The notes below the pieces were generated by a model. That model worked only from the letters and a program-made list of their open reading frames with translations, had not been told where the DNA came from and did no database searches. Source: an uncultured Dehalococcoidia bacterium (GTDB lineage: Bacteria > Chloroflexota > Dehalococcoidia > Lucifugimonadales > GCA-2712585). From it: 64,000 nucleotides of DNA. Position 1 is the stretch's first letter, and each line of letters opens with the position of its first letter. The translations under genes were made by a program, and so were the position numbers. The DNA lies in the NCBI GenBank assembly GCA_951812825.1, contig OX638324.1, forward strand, positions 2,395,141-2,459,140, in the 5' to 3' direction. Of this stretch, positions 34,464-41,954 are shown piece by piece.

Positions 34464-35684
34464 CTAGGAACCGTCACCCGCGGCTGCCACCTCTACGGCG
34501 GCGGGAGGCGTCCATCCCCAGGCGTGAGGCGGCTCTCCGGGATGTACCACCTTTCCTCCTTTAATCGTGACCACCGGCGCCAGTGCTTGTGTGCCCATCC
34601 GGGTCTTGCCCGTGGCGTCTGCCAGATGCCACCGCCCTTCGATTACGTCCAGCACCGAAATGTCCGCCGTCCGCCCTTCCCGCAGACTTCCTGCTTCGCC
34701 CTCGATGCCAAGGTATGCGGAGGGCGTGGCGGTAGTCATTCGCACCACGTCCGCCACCGAAAAGCCCATGGCCAGGAAGTAGGACGCGTATTCCAGCAGG
34801 CCCCGCTCCGACAGCTTCCGCATCCCGTCGCCCGCATGAATCTCGATGTCCGTTGCAATGGTATCCGGACGCAGGCCCTGTGCCAGCACCGTATCCGCCC
34901 GGTCCCAGCCGAAATTGAAGTCCCCGTAGGAGGTGTCTATGTACACGCCCCGGTCCTGCGCCTCAACCAGCGCTAAAAGCAGCTGGCCCTCTTCGTCCAG
35001 CGCCGCGCCCGTCAAAGGCGTGAATACGTGGGTCACCAGGTCGCCCGGGTCCAGCATGGCCAGCGCTTGAGCCGTAACTTCGGAGGGCGTGGGTGTCTGG
35101 CTCCTGGGCCCGATGTCGCCAATGTGCATCATCAGCCGAACACCTCCCTCCCTCGCGGCCCGCTTGGAGGCTTCCACGTGTTTCAGCCCCAGATTCTGCA
35201 CCGTTCTGGGGGCCACGATGACCTTGACGCCCTTCACCAGGTCAGGATTATTGCGCGCTATCTCCACCACCCCGTCCACGTCCATCTGGTCTTCGGAAGG
35301 AGGAGCGCCAAGGCTGCGGTCGCGAAATACGCTGAGAAAGGAGTAGACCGTTGTCTTCGCCTTGGGAAGCACGTATTCGCAGAAGTCTTCGAAGTCGGCG
35401 GAGCCCGGCCCTCCGGCGTCGGCTATGGTGGTGACGCCGGAGCGAACGCCGGCCACGTCGGGATGGTTCCAGTTGCGTCCGGGATGATAAATGTGGGTAT
35501 GAACGTCTACCAGTCCGGGGGCCACAATCTTGCCGGAAACGTCCAGCGCCTCCCGCGCCTCCGATGGCGCAATGCCTTGCGCCACTTTCTCAATCTTGCC
35601 GTCCTTCACGGCAACGTCCAATCTATCGTCAATCCCGCGGGAGGGATCGATTACGCGACCTCCCTTCAGCAGCAAGTCATACAT
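34464..35684 (-). CDS. Dihydroorotase-like amidohydrolase/deacetylase
   Basis: 406 aa, the metal-dependent amidohydrolase superfamily (TIM barrel). VDVHTHIYHP carries the first metal His-x-His, GVKVIVAPRTV a candidate bridging lysine, MHIGD and VTHVFTP further ligands, and ATDIEIHAGD the catalytic aspartate region. The C-terminal AYLGIEGEAGSLREGRTADI is the usual beta-sandwich return. The pattern fits the deacetylase/EF_0837-AHA group rather than true dihydroorotase. A strong AAGGAGGTG precedes the ATG. It diverges from the Fur-family gene. Confidence 0.82.
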   Translation of the reverse strand: MYDLLLKGGRVIDPSRGIDDRLDVAVKDGKIEKVAQGIAPSEAREALDVSGKIVAPGLVDVHTHIYHPGRNWNHPDVAGVRSGVTTIADAGGPGSADFEDFCEYVLPKAKTTVYSFLSVFRDRSLGAPPSEDQMDVDGVVEIARNNPDLVKGVKVIVAPRTVQNLGLKHVEASKRAAREGGVRLMMHIGDIGPRSQTPTPSEVTAQALAMLDPGDLVTHVFTPLTGAALDEEGQLLLALVEAQDRGVYIDTSYGDFNFGWDRADTVLAQGLRPDTIATDIEIHAGDGMRKLSERGLLEYASYFLAMGFSVADVVRMTTATPSAYLGIEGEAGSLREGRTADISVLDVIEGRWHLADATGKTRMGTQALAPVVTIKGGKVVHPGEPPHAWGWTPPAAVEVAAAGDGS

Positions 35685-35769
35685 GTCGCACCTCCTTGGG
35701 GTTGCGGCGAGTATAACACGGGCCTATGGCGCATCAAAGAGTTTGGATTTGCACCTTGCAAGGTTAGTA

Positions 35770-35829
35770 TTGATAAATTCGTACGTTTGCCCCTATAATC
35801 AATGTAATTTCGATGATAGGAATGAAATT
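35770..35829 (+). promoter_or_regulatory. Promoter and operator-like dyad of the Fur-family gene
   Basis: TTGATA (35770-35775), 18-base spacer, TATAAT (35794-35799). Just downstream AATTTC (35806-35811) and GAAATT (35824-35829) form an inverted repeat around the expected transcription start. It could be an autoregulatory site for the metalloregulator. Confidence 0.7.
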
Positions 35830-35835
35830 CTGTCA

Positions 35836-36294
35836 ATGGCTAACGTAAAGTCTGAGCCGGCCCCGCGCCCATCACCAGCTGAGCTGCTGGCCATATTGGA
35901 AGACCACGGATATCGTCCTACAAACCAACGCCGGGACGTCGTAAGCCTCTTGGAGTCCAAGGAGGTCGGCTTCACCGTTGAGGAGTTGACGGAAGAGTTG
36001 ATTGAGGTTGGCCGGGCGACGGTCTACCGTACCGTCAAGCTGCTACTCGACGCTGGCGTGCTGTGCAAGGTGACCCTCGCCGACGGTACTCCCAAGTACA
36101 TTGTCGCGCGGCGGGAACACCACCACCACACCGTCTGCGTCCGTTGCGACACGGTGGGGGAGTTCCGAAGCAGCACCGTCGAGCGCGTCTTGAGGACTAT
36201 CGGGGCAGATATCCCCGGCACGATTGTGGGACACCGGATGGAGATCTTCCTGATATGCGAAAGCTGCTCGGATACCATCAACTACTTCCGGTAG
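35836..36294 (+). CDS. Fur-family metal-responsive transcriptional regulator
   Basis: 152 aa. Winged-helix DNA-binding half (residues about 13-80; YRPTNQRRDVVSLLES and GRATVYRTVKLLLDAGVL) followed by the dimerisation half with REHHHHTVCVRCDTVGEF and ICESCSDTINYF, giving two CxxC pairs for structural zinc and a His-rich sensory site. Fur, Zur and PerR cannot be told apart from this. The ATG at 35836 follows the promoter at the right distance; an upstream extension of the frame lies in the promoter and is not translated. Confidence 0.92.
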   Translation: MANVKSEPAPRPSPAELLAILEDHGYRPTNQRRDVVSLLESKEVGFTVEELTEELIEVGRATVYRTVKLLLDAGVLCKVTLADGTPKYIVARREHHHHTVCVRCDTVGEFRSSTVERVLRTIGADIPGTIVGHRMEIFLICESCSDTINYFR

Positions 36295-36395
36295 TCGCAG
36301 CCGGTTAATCCTCCAGCCGCGTCACCTGGTCATGGGCCGATGCCCAAGCCTGTTTGTGCCTGAAGCTTCCGTTCACGGTTGAGTATTGTGATTCC

Positions 36396-37256
36396 TCAAG
36401 CACCCGCGACGGCCCGGCAGTGGTCCAACACCGACGCTGACTTGGCGGGCATGTCCGTCAGAATCTGAAAGCCCTGCTCCAAACGGCGTTCCACGTCCTC
36501 CTTAGTCCTCACGCCGGTGGCGCAAGGCACGCCGTATTCCTGGCAGACCTTCAACGTCCGCAGCACCATCTCCTGCACGTCCGGGTCCTCGGTGGCGTTG
36601 CCGCCCAACCCCATGTCCACGGACAGATCGCCCGCTCCTGCCATTATCGCGCCGATGCCCTTCACGTTCTTTAGAATGTCCGGCAGGTTCCTCGCGCCCT
36701 GTACCGTCTCGATTATGCCAATCAGAAGCATTTCCCCGTCGGGGTCCAGGGGCCACAGGTCGGACATGTCCGTATACTCCTCCACCGTTATGCCCCAATA
36801 TCTGACCGCCACATCGTGAGGATGCCAGCCTCGCTCTCCCTTGGGAAGCATGTCCGGCGCTCCCTGGCGCTGGGGATACCGGGACGCTACCACCGCCGCC
36901 TCAGCCGCCTCCACCGAGTCCAGAACGGGAATGACGATGCCGTAGGCCCCCAGGTCCAGGGTGTGCTTGATAATCCACTGGTTCTGCTCCCTGGCGTTGG
37001 GTGTCATGCGAACGAAGGGCGTCGGGTGGGCCTGAAGGCTGCCGCTATCCGCAATTCGCCTCCTGTTCAGCAGGGCTTGCAGCGAAAGCCGGAGGGTGGG
37101 AAAGTCCAGCCCCGTATGCTCGTTATCAATGAAAACGTAGTCGTAACCCGCATCCGTGGCGAAGGCCAGGTCGTCCAGATTTCCGTTGTTGGCCCACGTG
37201 CCGACGGCGGGTTTGCCCCTTTCCAGCAGGTCGATAACCCTGTTCAGTCGCGCCAT
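36396..37256 (-). CDS. HpcH/HpaI-family aldolase (4-hydroxy-2-oxovalerate/2-oxo-acid aldolase type)
   Basis: 286-aa class II aldolase of the citrate-lyase/HpcH family, which splits 2-keto-3-deoxy or hydroxy-oxo acids into pyruvate and an aldehyde. Features are YDYVFIDNEHTGLDFPTLR (metal and phosphate site), GAYGIVIPVLDSVEAAEAAV, and IGIIETVQGARNLPDIL with the metal-binding Glu. The start at ATG 37256 has GGGAGGA 6 bases upstream; a longer frame reads into the repeat unit at 37343 and is not real. Likely part of aromatic or sugar-acid breakdown. Confidence 0.85.
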   Translation of the reverse strand: MARLNRVIDLLERGKPAVGTWANNGNLDDLAFATDAGYDYVFIDNEHTGLDFPTLRLSLQALLNRRRIADSGSLQAHPTPFVRMTPNAREQNQWIIKHTLDLGAYGIVIPVLDSVEAAEAAVVASRYPQRQGAPDMLPKGERGWHPHDVAVRYWGITVEEYTDMSDLWPLDPDGEMLLIGIIETVQGARNLPDILKNVKGIGAIMAGAGDLSVDMGLGGNATEDPDVQEMVLRTLKVCQEYGVPCATGVRTKEDVERRLEQGFQILTDMPAKSASVLDHCRAVAGA

Positions 37257-37342
37257 TTTCGTCCTCCCGTTCCGTACTGCTTGAGGATAATATCGGAAAC
37301 CCGCCGCCCATTGCAAAAAGTGGGGTGAAGTATACTCCTTCT

Positions 37343-37389
37343 CCACATGTCATTCTGAGGAGGCCCCACGACGAAGAATCTCGATGTGG
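37343..37389 (+). repeat. Palindrome-ended dispersed repeat
   Basis: CCACAT (37343-37348) and ATGTGG (37384-37389) are inverted ends. Between them is TTCTGAGGAGGCCCC plus ACGACGAAGAATCTC, nearly identical to 22791-22820. Located between the aldolase and VOC genes. Confidence 0.7.
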
Positions 37390-37463
37390 GCACAGTGGTT
37401 TGACCCTCCCGCAGCGGGATCCTATACTGCAACCACTCCACAACAATGAGCAAGGAGGCTGTT

Positions 37464-37874
37464 ATGGGCACGGGCGCACGGCTGCAGCACGCGGCATTCC
37501 ATACCACGGACCTGGATAAGGCGCGGGACTTCTACGGCAGGATTCTCGGCCTGGAGGAGATAGTCCGGGCCAACGTTATGAGCGCCGGCATCTGGTACAG
37601 CGCCGGGCCGGAGCACGAGCTCCACATTACCCTCAGCGACTCAGATGGCGTCCCCCAAAAGGGACGCGACATCAACCCTCGCAAGCGGGGGGTGGAAGGC
37701 AGACACCTGGCCTTCGCCGTCGATAATCTCGAAGAGACCAAGCGTCTGCTGGACGAAGAAGGCCTCCCCTACGTGGGCAGCAACGACGACCTGCCCCAGA
37801 TTTTCGTAGAAGACTTCGACGGTAACCTGGTGGAGCTGAACTCGGGCTGGGCCAGGCAGCAGCCCGCGGGCTGA
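37464..37874 (+). CDS. VOC-superfamily (glyoxalase-like) protein
   Basis: 136-aa vicinal-oxygen-chelate domain. LQHAAFHTTDLDKARDFYGR and IFVEDFDGNLVELNS carry the typical first metal His and last Glu of a glyoxalase/dioxygenase fold, and RHLAFAVDNLEETKRLL the second beta-alpha module. ATG at 37464 is chosen because AAGGAGG lies about 5 bases upstream. The sequence before the repeat copy at 37888 was probably once directly joined to the OsmC gene. Confidence 0.85.
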   Translation: MGTGARLQHAAFHTTDLDKARDFYGRILGLEEIVRANVMSAGIWYSAGPEHELHITLSDSDGVPQKGRDINPRKRGVEGRHLAFAVDNLEETKRLLDEEGLPYVGSNDDLPQIFVEDFDGNLVELNSGWARQQPAG

Positions 37875-37887
37875 CACTAACCCCCGC

Positions 37888-37921
37888 GCCAATTCCCAAA
37901 TCCGGTTGGCAAGCAAAGGAG
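37888..37921 (+). repeat. Direct repeat, left copy, flanking the lipoprotein gene
   Basis: 34 bases (core AAATCCGGTTGGCAAGCAAA at 37898-37917) repeated at 38621-38653. The shared part includes the AAAGGAG ribosome site, so each copy supplies the ribosome site for the gene after it. Confidence 0.8.
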
Positions 37922-37925
37922 AACT

Positions 37926-38546
37926 ATGGAAGTAGGAGGACTGTTTCAGGCGTTGATTCTAGTAACCGGCCTTTTCATTATTGTGGCATGCAATTCGAGT
38001 GTTGATTCAGAAGAACAATCAACAGAACAACCCAGTGCTCTAACGACGACGGTAGACGAGGCAATCTACGCGGTTGAATTACAACCATTTAGCCATTTCG
38101 AGGAAGCGGTCATGCCCATTGTGGATGAGTTACAGCAACCACGCGGCCTATTAAATGGTCAACTTCAAAACGACAAAGGTGACTTCTGCTGGTACACTCA
38201 ATTAGCGACTACAGAGGATTCGAGGTCGTATTTCTATGAGACATTAACTGGATCAGATACACTCATGGTATTCGATAAAGGTTGTATGACTGCAGCCACT
38301 CCTATCGGGATGAGCTTTTTTCAAAGAACGGTTAACGAAATTATCGGACGATGGTATTCCAAGCCTGATGCAGCCTTCCAAACGAAGCCAATTGATCTCT
38401 ATCCATCAAGTCAGTTTCAAGAGAATGGATGGTGCATGCAGTCCGCAACCTATCCGACTCAGGCTGTTGCTATTGAATATTTTGGCGATGCTGATGTCTT
38501 AGCCGCAGTGGTACACAACATAACAATCGGCGGCTGTACCCAATAG
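37926..38546 (+). CDS. Lipoprotein of unknown function, AT-rich inserted gene
   Basis: 206 aa, signal peptide and lipobox (FIIVAC, Cys22), then a soluble domain with four cysteines in Trp/Cys settings (KGDFCWYTQLA, VFDKGCMTAATP, ENGWCMQSATY, IGGCTQ), which may form two disulfides. I do not recognise a family. Codon use is clearly AT-richer than in genes on both sides. It lies exactly between two copies of a direct repeat (37888-37921 and 38621-38653), which points to a transferred single-gene insertion. Its ribosome site is in the left repeat copy. Confidence 0.8.
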   Translation: MEVGGLFQALILVTGLFIIVACNSSVDSEEQSTEQPSALTTTVDEAIYAVELQPFSHFEEAVMPIVDELQQPRGLLNGQLQNDKGDFCWYTQLATTEDSRSYFYETLTGSDTLMVFDKGCMTAATPIGMSFFQRTVNEIIGRWYSKPDAAFQTKPIDLYPSSQFQENGWCMQSATYPTQAVAIEYFGDADVLAAVVHNITIGGCTQ

Positions 38547-38620
38547 AGGCTCAATTTTTCCATTGAGGCGTTAGGCACAGCTAAAGGCACAAGTTAGTTA
38601 CATATCTGTCCAACATAGAC

Positions 38621-38653
38621 GCCAATTTCAAATCCGGTTGGCAAGCAAAGGAG
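38621..38653 (+). repeat. Direct repeat, right copy, carrying the OsmC ribosome site
   Basis: 33 bases, same core as 37888-37921, differing only by T/C and one length change near the 5' end. Includes AAAGGAG before the OsmC start. Confidence 0.8.
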
Positions 38654-38658
38654 CAGCG

Positions 38659-39177
38659 ATGGTCATCAAAGACCCGAAGGAGCACGTTGAGTACGACCCT
38701 ATGGTCGGCGTCCGGGGGCCGGTGCGCCTCGCCTCCGTGGAGGCAACGGCGGAGGTTGTGGAGGACCAGCTAAAGCGCGGCAACTGCGGCCGGTGGGAGA
38801 TTATCTGCGACGAACCGGACAGCCTCGGCGGCCTGGACGTGGCGCCTGCGCCCCTCCACTACTTCGCCATGGCCGTCCTCTTCTGAGAGATGACCCAGAT
38901 TGCGCGGTACGCGCAGTTCAAGAAGGTGGAAATCTCCAACGTCAAGGGATACATCAAGCTGAACCTGACCATGACCGGCTCCGTCCTGGCCGAGACCATC
39001 GACGCCAGCGCCTCCAGCGTGGAGACCAACTTCGTGGTGGAGTCCGACGCAGACCCGGATACCATCCGGTCCATCCTTCGCAACGCCCGACGGGGCTGCT
39101 GGGCCCGTCAGATGATCGCCAAGCCCATTCCCTTCAAGGACACCCTAACCCTTAACGGCGAGAGTTTCGAGTTCTGA
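38659..39177 (+). CDS. OsmC-family protein with in-frame TGA at the redox-Cys position (predicted selenoprotein)
   Basis: 172 aa if TGA at 38884-38886 is read as selenocysteine (residue 76). The first half (residues 1-75, ending APLHYFAMAVLF) and second half (EMTQIARYAQFKKVEISNVK onward, with second redox Cys147 in NARRGCWARQM) are in the same frame and together match OsmC/YhfA hydroperoxide reductases. The TGA sits where OsmC proteins have their peroxidatic Cys. A SECIS-like hairpin follows (38898-38918). The start ATG has AAAGGAG 5 bases upstream. Function: reduction of organic peroxides, or related thiol redox chemistry. selA, selB, selC and selD are not in this window. Otherwise it would be a nonsense-split pseudogene, which I think is less likely. 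Confidence 0.85.
38898..38918 (+). promoter_or_regulatory. Bacterial SECIS-like stem-loop downstream of the in-frame TGA
   Basis: TGCGCG (38901-38906) and CGCGCA (38910-38915) form a perfect 6-bp upper stem with apical loop GTA; A-T and G-T pairs extend it down to 38898/38918. The GU in the loop is 20 bases after the TGA, in the range expected for SelB recognition. It is inside the reading frame. Confidence 0.75.
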
Positions 39178-39215
39178 CCGATATTCCTTCCTCCTTGATG
39201 GTGGAAGGTTGGGAT

Positions 39216-39227
39216 GGGGGATCCCCC
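39216..39227. terminator. Palindrome between convergent OsmC and amidohydrolase genes
   Basis: GGGGGATCCCCC is self-complementary and preceded by a GGAAGGTTGGGATG repeat also seen near dinB. It lies between two gene ends, so a bidirectional transcription end is likely, but no T-tract is present. Confidence 0.45.
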
Positions 39228-39233
39228 GCCCCG

Positions 39234-40367
39234 CTATTCGAACCCGTAGACCCGCGCGGCGTTGCCTCCGACAATCTTGTCCTGCTCCTCCTCCGGCACG
39301 CCCTCCAGAATCTCATCCAGAATGCGCTGTGACTCGGGGAAGGTGGACTCGGCGTGGGGATAGTCGGAGCCCCACATCAGGTTGTCCACGCCGATGATGT
39401 GACGCATCTGGACGCCGAGGGCATCCTCCTGGAAGCTGTGGTACACGTTGGAACGCATGAAGTCGCTGGGAATCGTGTCCCCCTTGAACCGGTAAGGGGC
39501 GGCCTGGTACCGCTCCTTATATGTGACGTCCATCCGGCCAATGAAGAAGGGAATCCACCCCAGCTCGTGCTCGGCGCTCACAATATTGAGATTGGGGTAG
39601 CGTTCCAGCACACCGGCAAAGACTATGTGTCCCAGGCACTGCCGGACGAAGTAGTCGTGGTTGCAGCGGTCTGCGCCCGTCTGGGCAATCTCGCCGTCTA
39701 TGACTACCTGCACGGCCCCCGGCCGGTTGGTGGTCACGTGAAGGCTGATGGGCATGTTCAACTCTTCCGCGGCGGCCCAGAAGGGTTCGTACATGGGATG
39801 ATTGTAAGTCTGTCCCGCCTTCGGGTAGGAGCTAATCATCGCCCCCACCAAGCCCATCTCGGCGCAACGTCGCAACTCGGCAATTCCCTCATCCACCCCG
39901 TCGTCCAGCAGCACTTCGGCTATACCCTTGAGCCTGTCGGGATAGGCGCTGCAGAATTCCGCCAGCCAGTCGTTGTAGGCGGCGAACACTGCCCGGAGCA
40001 GGTCGTTGTTCTCCATCCCGTAGAGGGGCAGGCCCGTAGACGGGTAGACCAGCCCGCCATACACGCCGTCCATGTCCATGTCCTTCACGTGCTCTTCCGG
40101 TATGAATCCGCCCGGCCTCACATTGTCGAAGACTCCGGCCTGGATGATCTCCTGGGGGTTGGTGAACCGCTTGCCCGCGGCGGCGATGGCCCCCGTGGGG
40201 CCCATCTTGATGTTGTCGTAGTACCACCAGTCGTAGGGGTCTTCGTCGCCACCCTTACGCAGATGGGGGATGCTGGTGCCGAACTTGGGGTCCATCCGGT
40301 CTTCCCATAAATTGGGCGGCTCCACAACGTGAGAGTCTGAAGATATAACCTTGCCGTAGAGGGCCAT
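39234..40367 (-). CDS. Amidohydrolase family 2 (ACMSD-like) paralogue 1
   Basis: 377 aa, TIM-barrel metal-dependent hydrolase or decarboxylase of PF04909. The N-terminal metal site is SSDSHVVEPPNLWEDR, the barrel histidine is in ISLHVTTNRPG, and the C-terminal aspartate is in LMWGSDYPHAESTFPES. Such proteins decarboxylate or hydrolyse cyclic carboxylates; substrate unknown. Five of these proteins are encoded in this window and this one, with the copy at 54489, belongs to the DSHVVEPP / SDYPH type. Strong GGAGG ribosome site. Confidence 0.88.
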   Translation of the reverse strand: MALYGKVISSDSHVVEPPNLWEDRMDPKFGTSIPHLRKGGDEDPYDWWYYDNIKMGPTGAIAAAGKRFTNPQEIIQAGVFDNVRPGGFIPEEHVKDMDMDGVYGGLVYPSTGLPLYGMENNDLLRAVFAAYNDWLAEFCSAYPDRLKGIAEVLLDDGVDEGIAELRRCAEMGLVGAMISSYPKAGQTYNHPMYEPFWAAAEELNMPISLHVTTNRPGAVQVVIDGEIAQTGADRCNHDYFVRQCLGHIVFAGVLERYPNLNIVSAEHELGWIPFFIGRMDVTYKERYQAAPYRFKGDTIPSDFMRSNVYHSFQEDALGVQMRHIIGVDNLMWGSDYPHAESTFPESQRILDEILEGVPEEEQDKIVGGNAARVYGFE

Positions 40368-40460
40368 TTCTCGCCTCCGAAGTTACTTTGCCCGTGCCTG
40401 TCCGCAACCACAAGGCAATTTGTGCACACTTTATTGAATTTCGCAATATTTTACAAGCTG

Positions 40461-40489
40461 TTGACCCTACCGAGGGCCTTACCTATAAT
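40461..40489 (+). promoter_or_regulatory. Sigma-70-type promoter of manC
   Basis: TTGACC (40461-40466), 17-base spacer, TATAAT (40484-40489), about 100 bases before the manC start. Confidence 0.75.
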
Positions 40490-40586
40490 CACCCGACCTT
40501 CATGCAGAAATGCAACCCCATTATCCCCTCTCCCATAAGACTGCCAGCGTCGACAGGAACCGTTCGACGCCCTACGGCAGGCTGAC

Positions 40587-41954
40587 GTGCTTTATCCCGT
40601 GATTCTGGCCGGCGGGACGGGCACGCGCCTCTGGCCCCTCTCCCGGCATAAGCTCCCCAAACAGTTCCTATCTCTGCTGGGCGGTGGGACCATGCTGCAG
40701 GACACCCTTGTTCGCCTGGAGGGCGTATCCACCGCTTCCCCCCTGATTGTGTGCAACGAAAGCCACGGCGAAATCGCCCTTCGGCAGTTCACTGATGCGG
40801 GCCGCCCCGCCCTCGGCGCCATACTGGAGCCGGAAGGACGCAACACCGCCCCTGCAGTGACCCTGGCCGCCCTGCACCTGCAGAGAATGGCATCCCAAGG
40901 CGAAGAGCCGCTGATGCTGACCATGCCCGCTGACAACGTGATACGAAGCCCGGCGGAGTTCCAGCGTTCCCTGAAGGCCGGACTGCAGATGGCCCGCGCC
41001 GGATACATGGTCACCTTTGGCGTCGTGCCCCTCCAACCCCACACCGGCTACGGCTACATACGCCGGGGGAGATTCCTGCAGCAGGACCCCGGCCTGCCTG
41101 CGGCCATGGAGGTGGCCTCCTTTGTGGAGAAACCGGACGTGGCAACGGCCCGGGAGTACCTCAGAGACGGTCGCTATCTGTGGAACAGCGGCATCTTTCT
41201 CATGAGCGCGTCCGGGTGGCTGAGAGCCTTGAACAGGTGCCGGCCAGACATTGCCGAAGCCTGCCTCGACGCCTACAACGCCGCCGAGAAAGACGGCCCC
41301 TTCCTGCGTCCCCACCGCGACGGCTTCCTCTCCTGCCCCTCCGAGTCCATCGACTACGCCGTAATGGAGAAGACGGCGGAGGATGCTGAAGTCCGGGTGG
41401 CCACCGTCCCATTGTCGGGAGGCTGGTCCGACCTCGGTTCCTGGGCCCAGATTTGGGAGGAGCGTAAGGGCGACGAAGACGGAAACGTGGTGGAAGGCCC
41501 CGTCTATCTCGAGTCCGTCAAAAACTCCCTGGTTCTCTCCACCGAACGCACCGTGGCAGCCGTGGGTTTGGAGAACGCCGTGGTTGTCGAAACGCCCGAC
41601 GCAGTGCTGGTCGCATCCAGGGACCAGGTTCAGGATGTGCGCCGCGTCGCCGAGAGGCTCAACAACGAGGCGGACAGCCATCCCCCTGACGAGCGCATGA
41701 AAGTGGACGAAGGGACGGGCTTCATCGTTTATCGCATCAGCATAGGGCCTGGCAAAGGCCTCAACCACCTGGCCTCCCCGAAGGGCGAAACTTGGACGCA
41801 AGCTTCGGGAAGGACAAAGCTGATGACGGATCTGGATGAGAGGATTCTGGAAGCAGGCGATTCCGTTCGCCTCGCCCCGGGCCACACCTACCAGATAGAA
41901 AACTGCGACCCGGATGCTTCCGAAGCCCTGCTGATGATTCTGGACAAACCATAG
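40587..41954 (+). CDS. manC: Mannose-1-phosphate guanylyltransferase (with degenerate isomerase domain)
   Basis: 455-aa nucleotidyltransferase making GDP-mannose from mannose-1-phosphate and GTP. The signature GGTGTRLWPLSR is at 9-20 and KPD, WNSGIFL and ESIDYAVMEK follow in the catalytic domain. The C-terminal cupin that in type II enzymes carries phosphomannose isomerase lacks its histidines (GLNHLASPKGETWTQASGRT replaces the usual HHHRAEHW), so only guanylyltransferase activity is expected. GTG start at 40587, promoter upstream. GDP-mannose feeds polysaccharide or compatible-solute synthesis. Confidence 0.9.
   Translation: MLYPVILAGGTGTRLWPLSRHKLPKQFLSLLGGGTMLQDTLVRLEGVSTASPLIVCNESHGEIALRQFTDAGRPALGAILEPEGRNTAPAVTLAALHLQRMASQGEEPLMLTMPADNVIRSPAEFQRSLKAGLQMARAGYMVTFGVVPLQPHTGYGYIRRGRFLQQDPGLPAAMEVASFVEKPDVATAREYLRDGRYLWNSGIFLMSASGWLRALNRCRPDIAEACLDAYNAAEKDGPFLRPHRDGFLSCPSESIDYAVMEKTAEDAEVRVATVPLSGGWSDLGSWAQIWEERKGDEDGNVVEGPVYLESVKNSLVLSTERTVAAVGLENAVVVETPDAVLVASRDQVQDVRRVAERLNNEADSHPPDERMKVDEGTGFIVYRISIGPGKGLNHLASPKGETWTQASGRTKLMTDLDERILEAGDSVRLAPGHTYQIENCDPDASEALLMILDKP

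Noticed and set aside
35530-35835. Upstream extension of the Fur-family frame to give a 254-aa protein
   Set aside because: It would run through the clear promoter at 35770-35799 and the start of the divergent amidohydrolase, and the product there is not Fur-like.
38560-38625. Integron attC-like words (GGCGTTAGGC at about 38567 and GTCCAAC at about 38608) after the inserted lipoprotein gene
   Set aside because: The two core words are in the wrong order for attC (RYYYAAC must precede GTTRRRY), no folding partner is visible, and no integrase is in the window. Noted because the gene sits between direct repeats.
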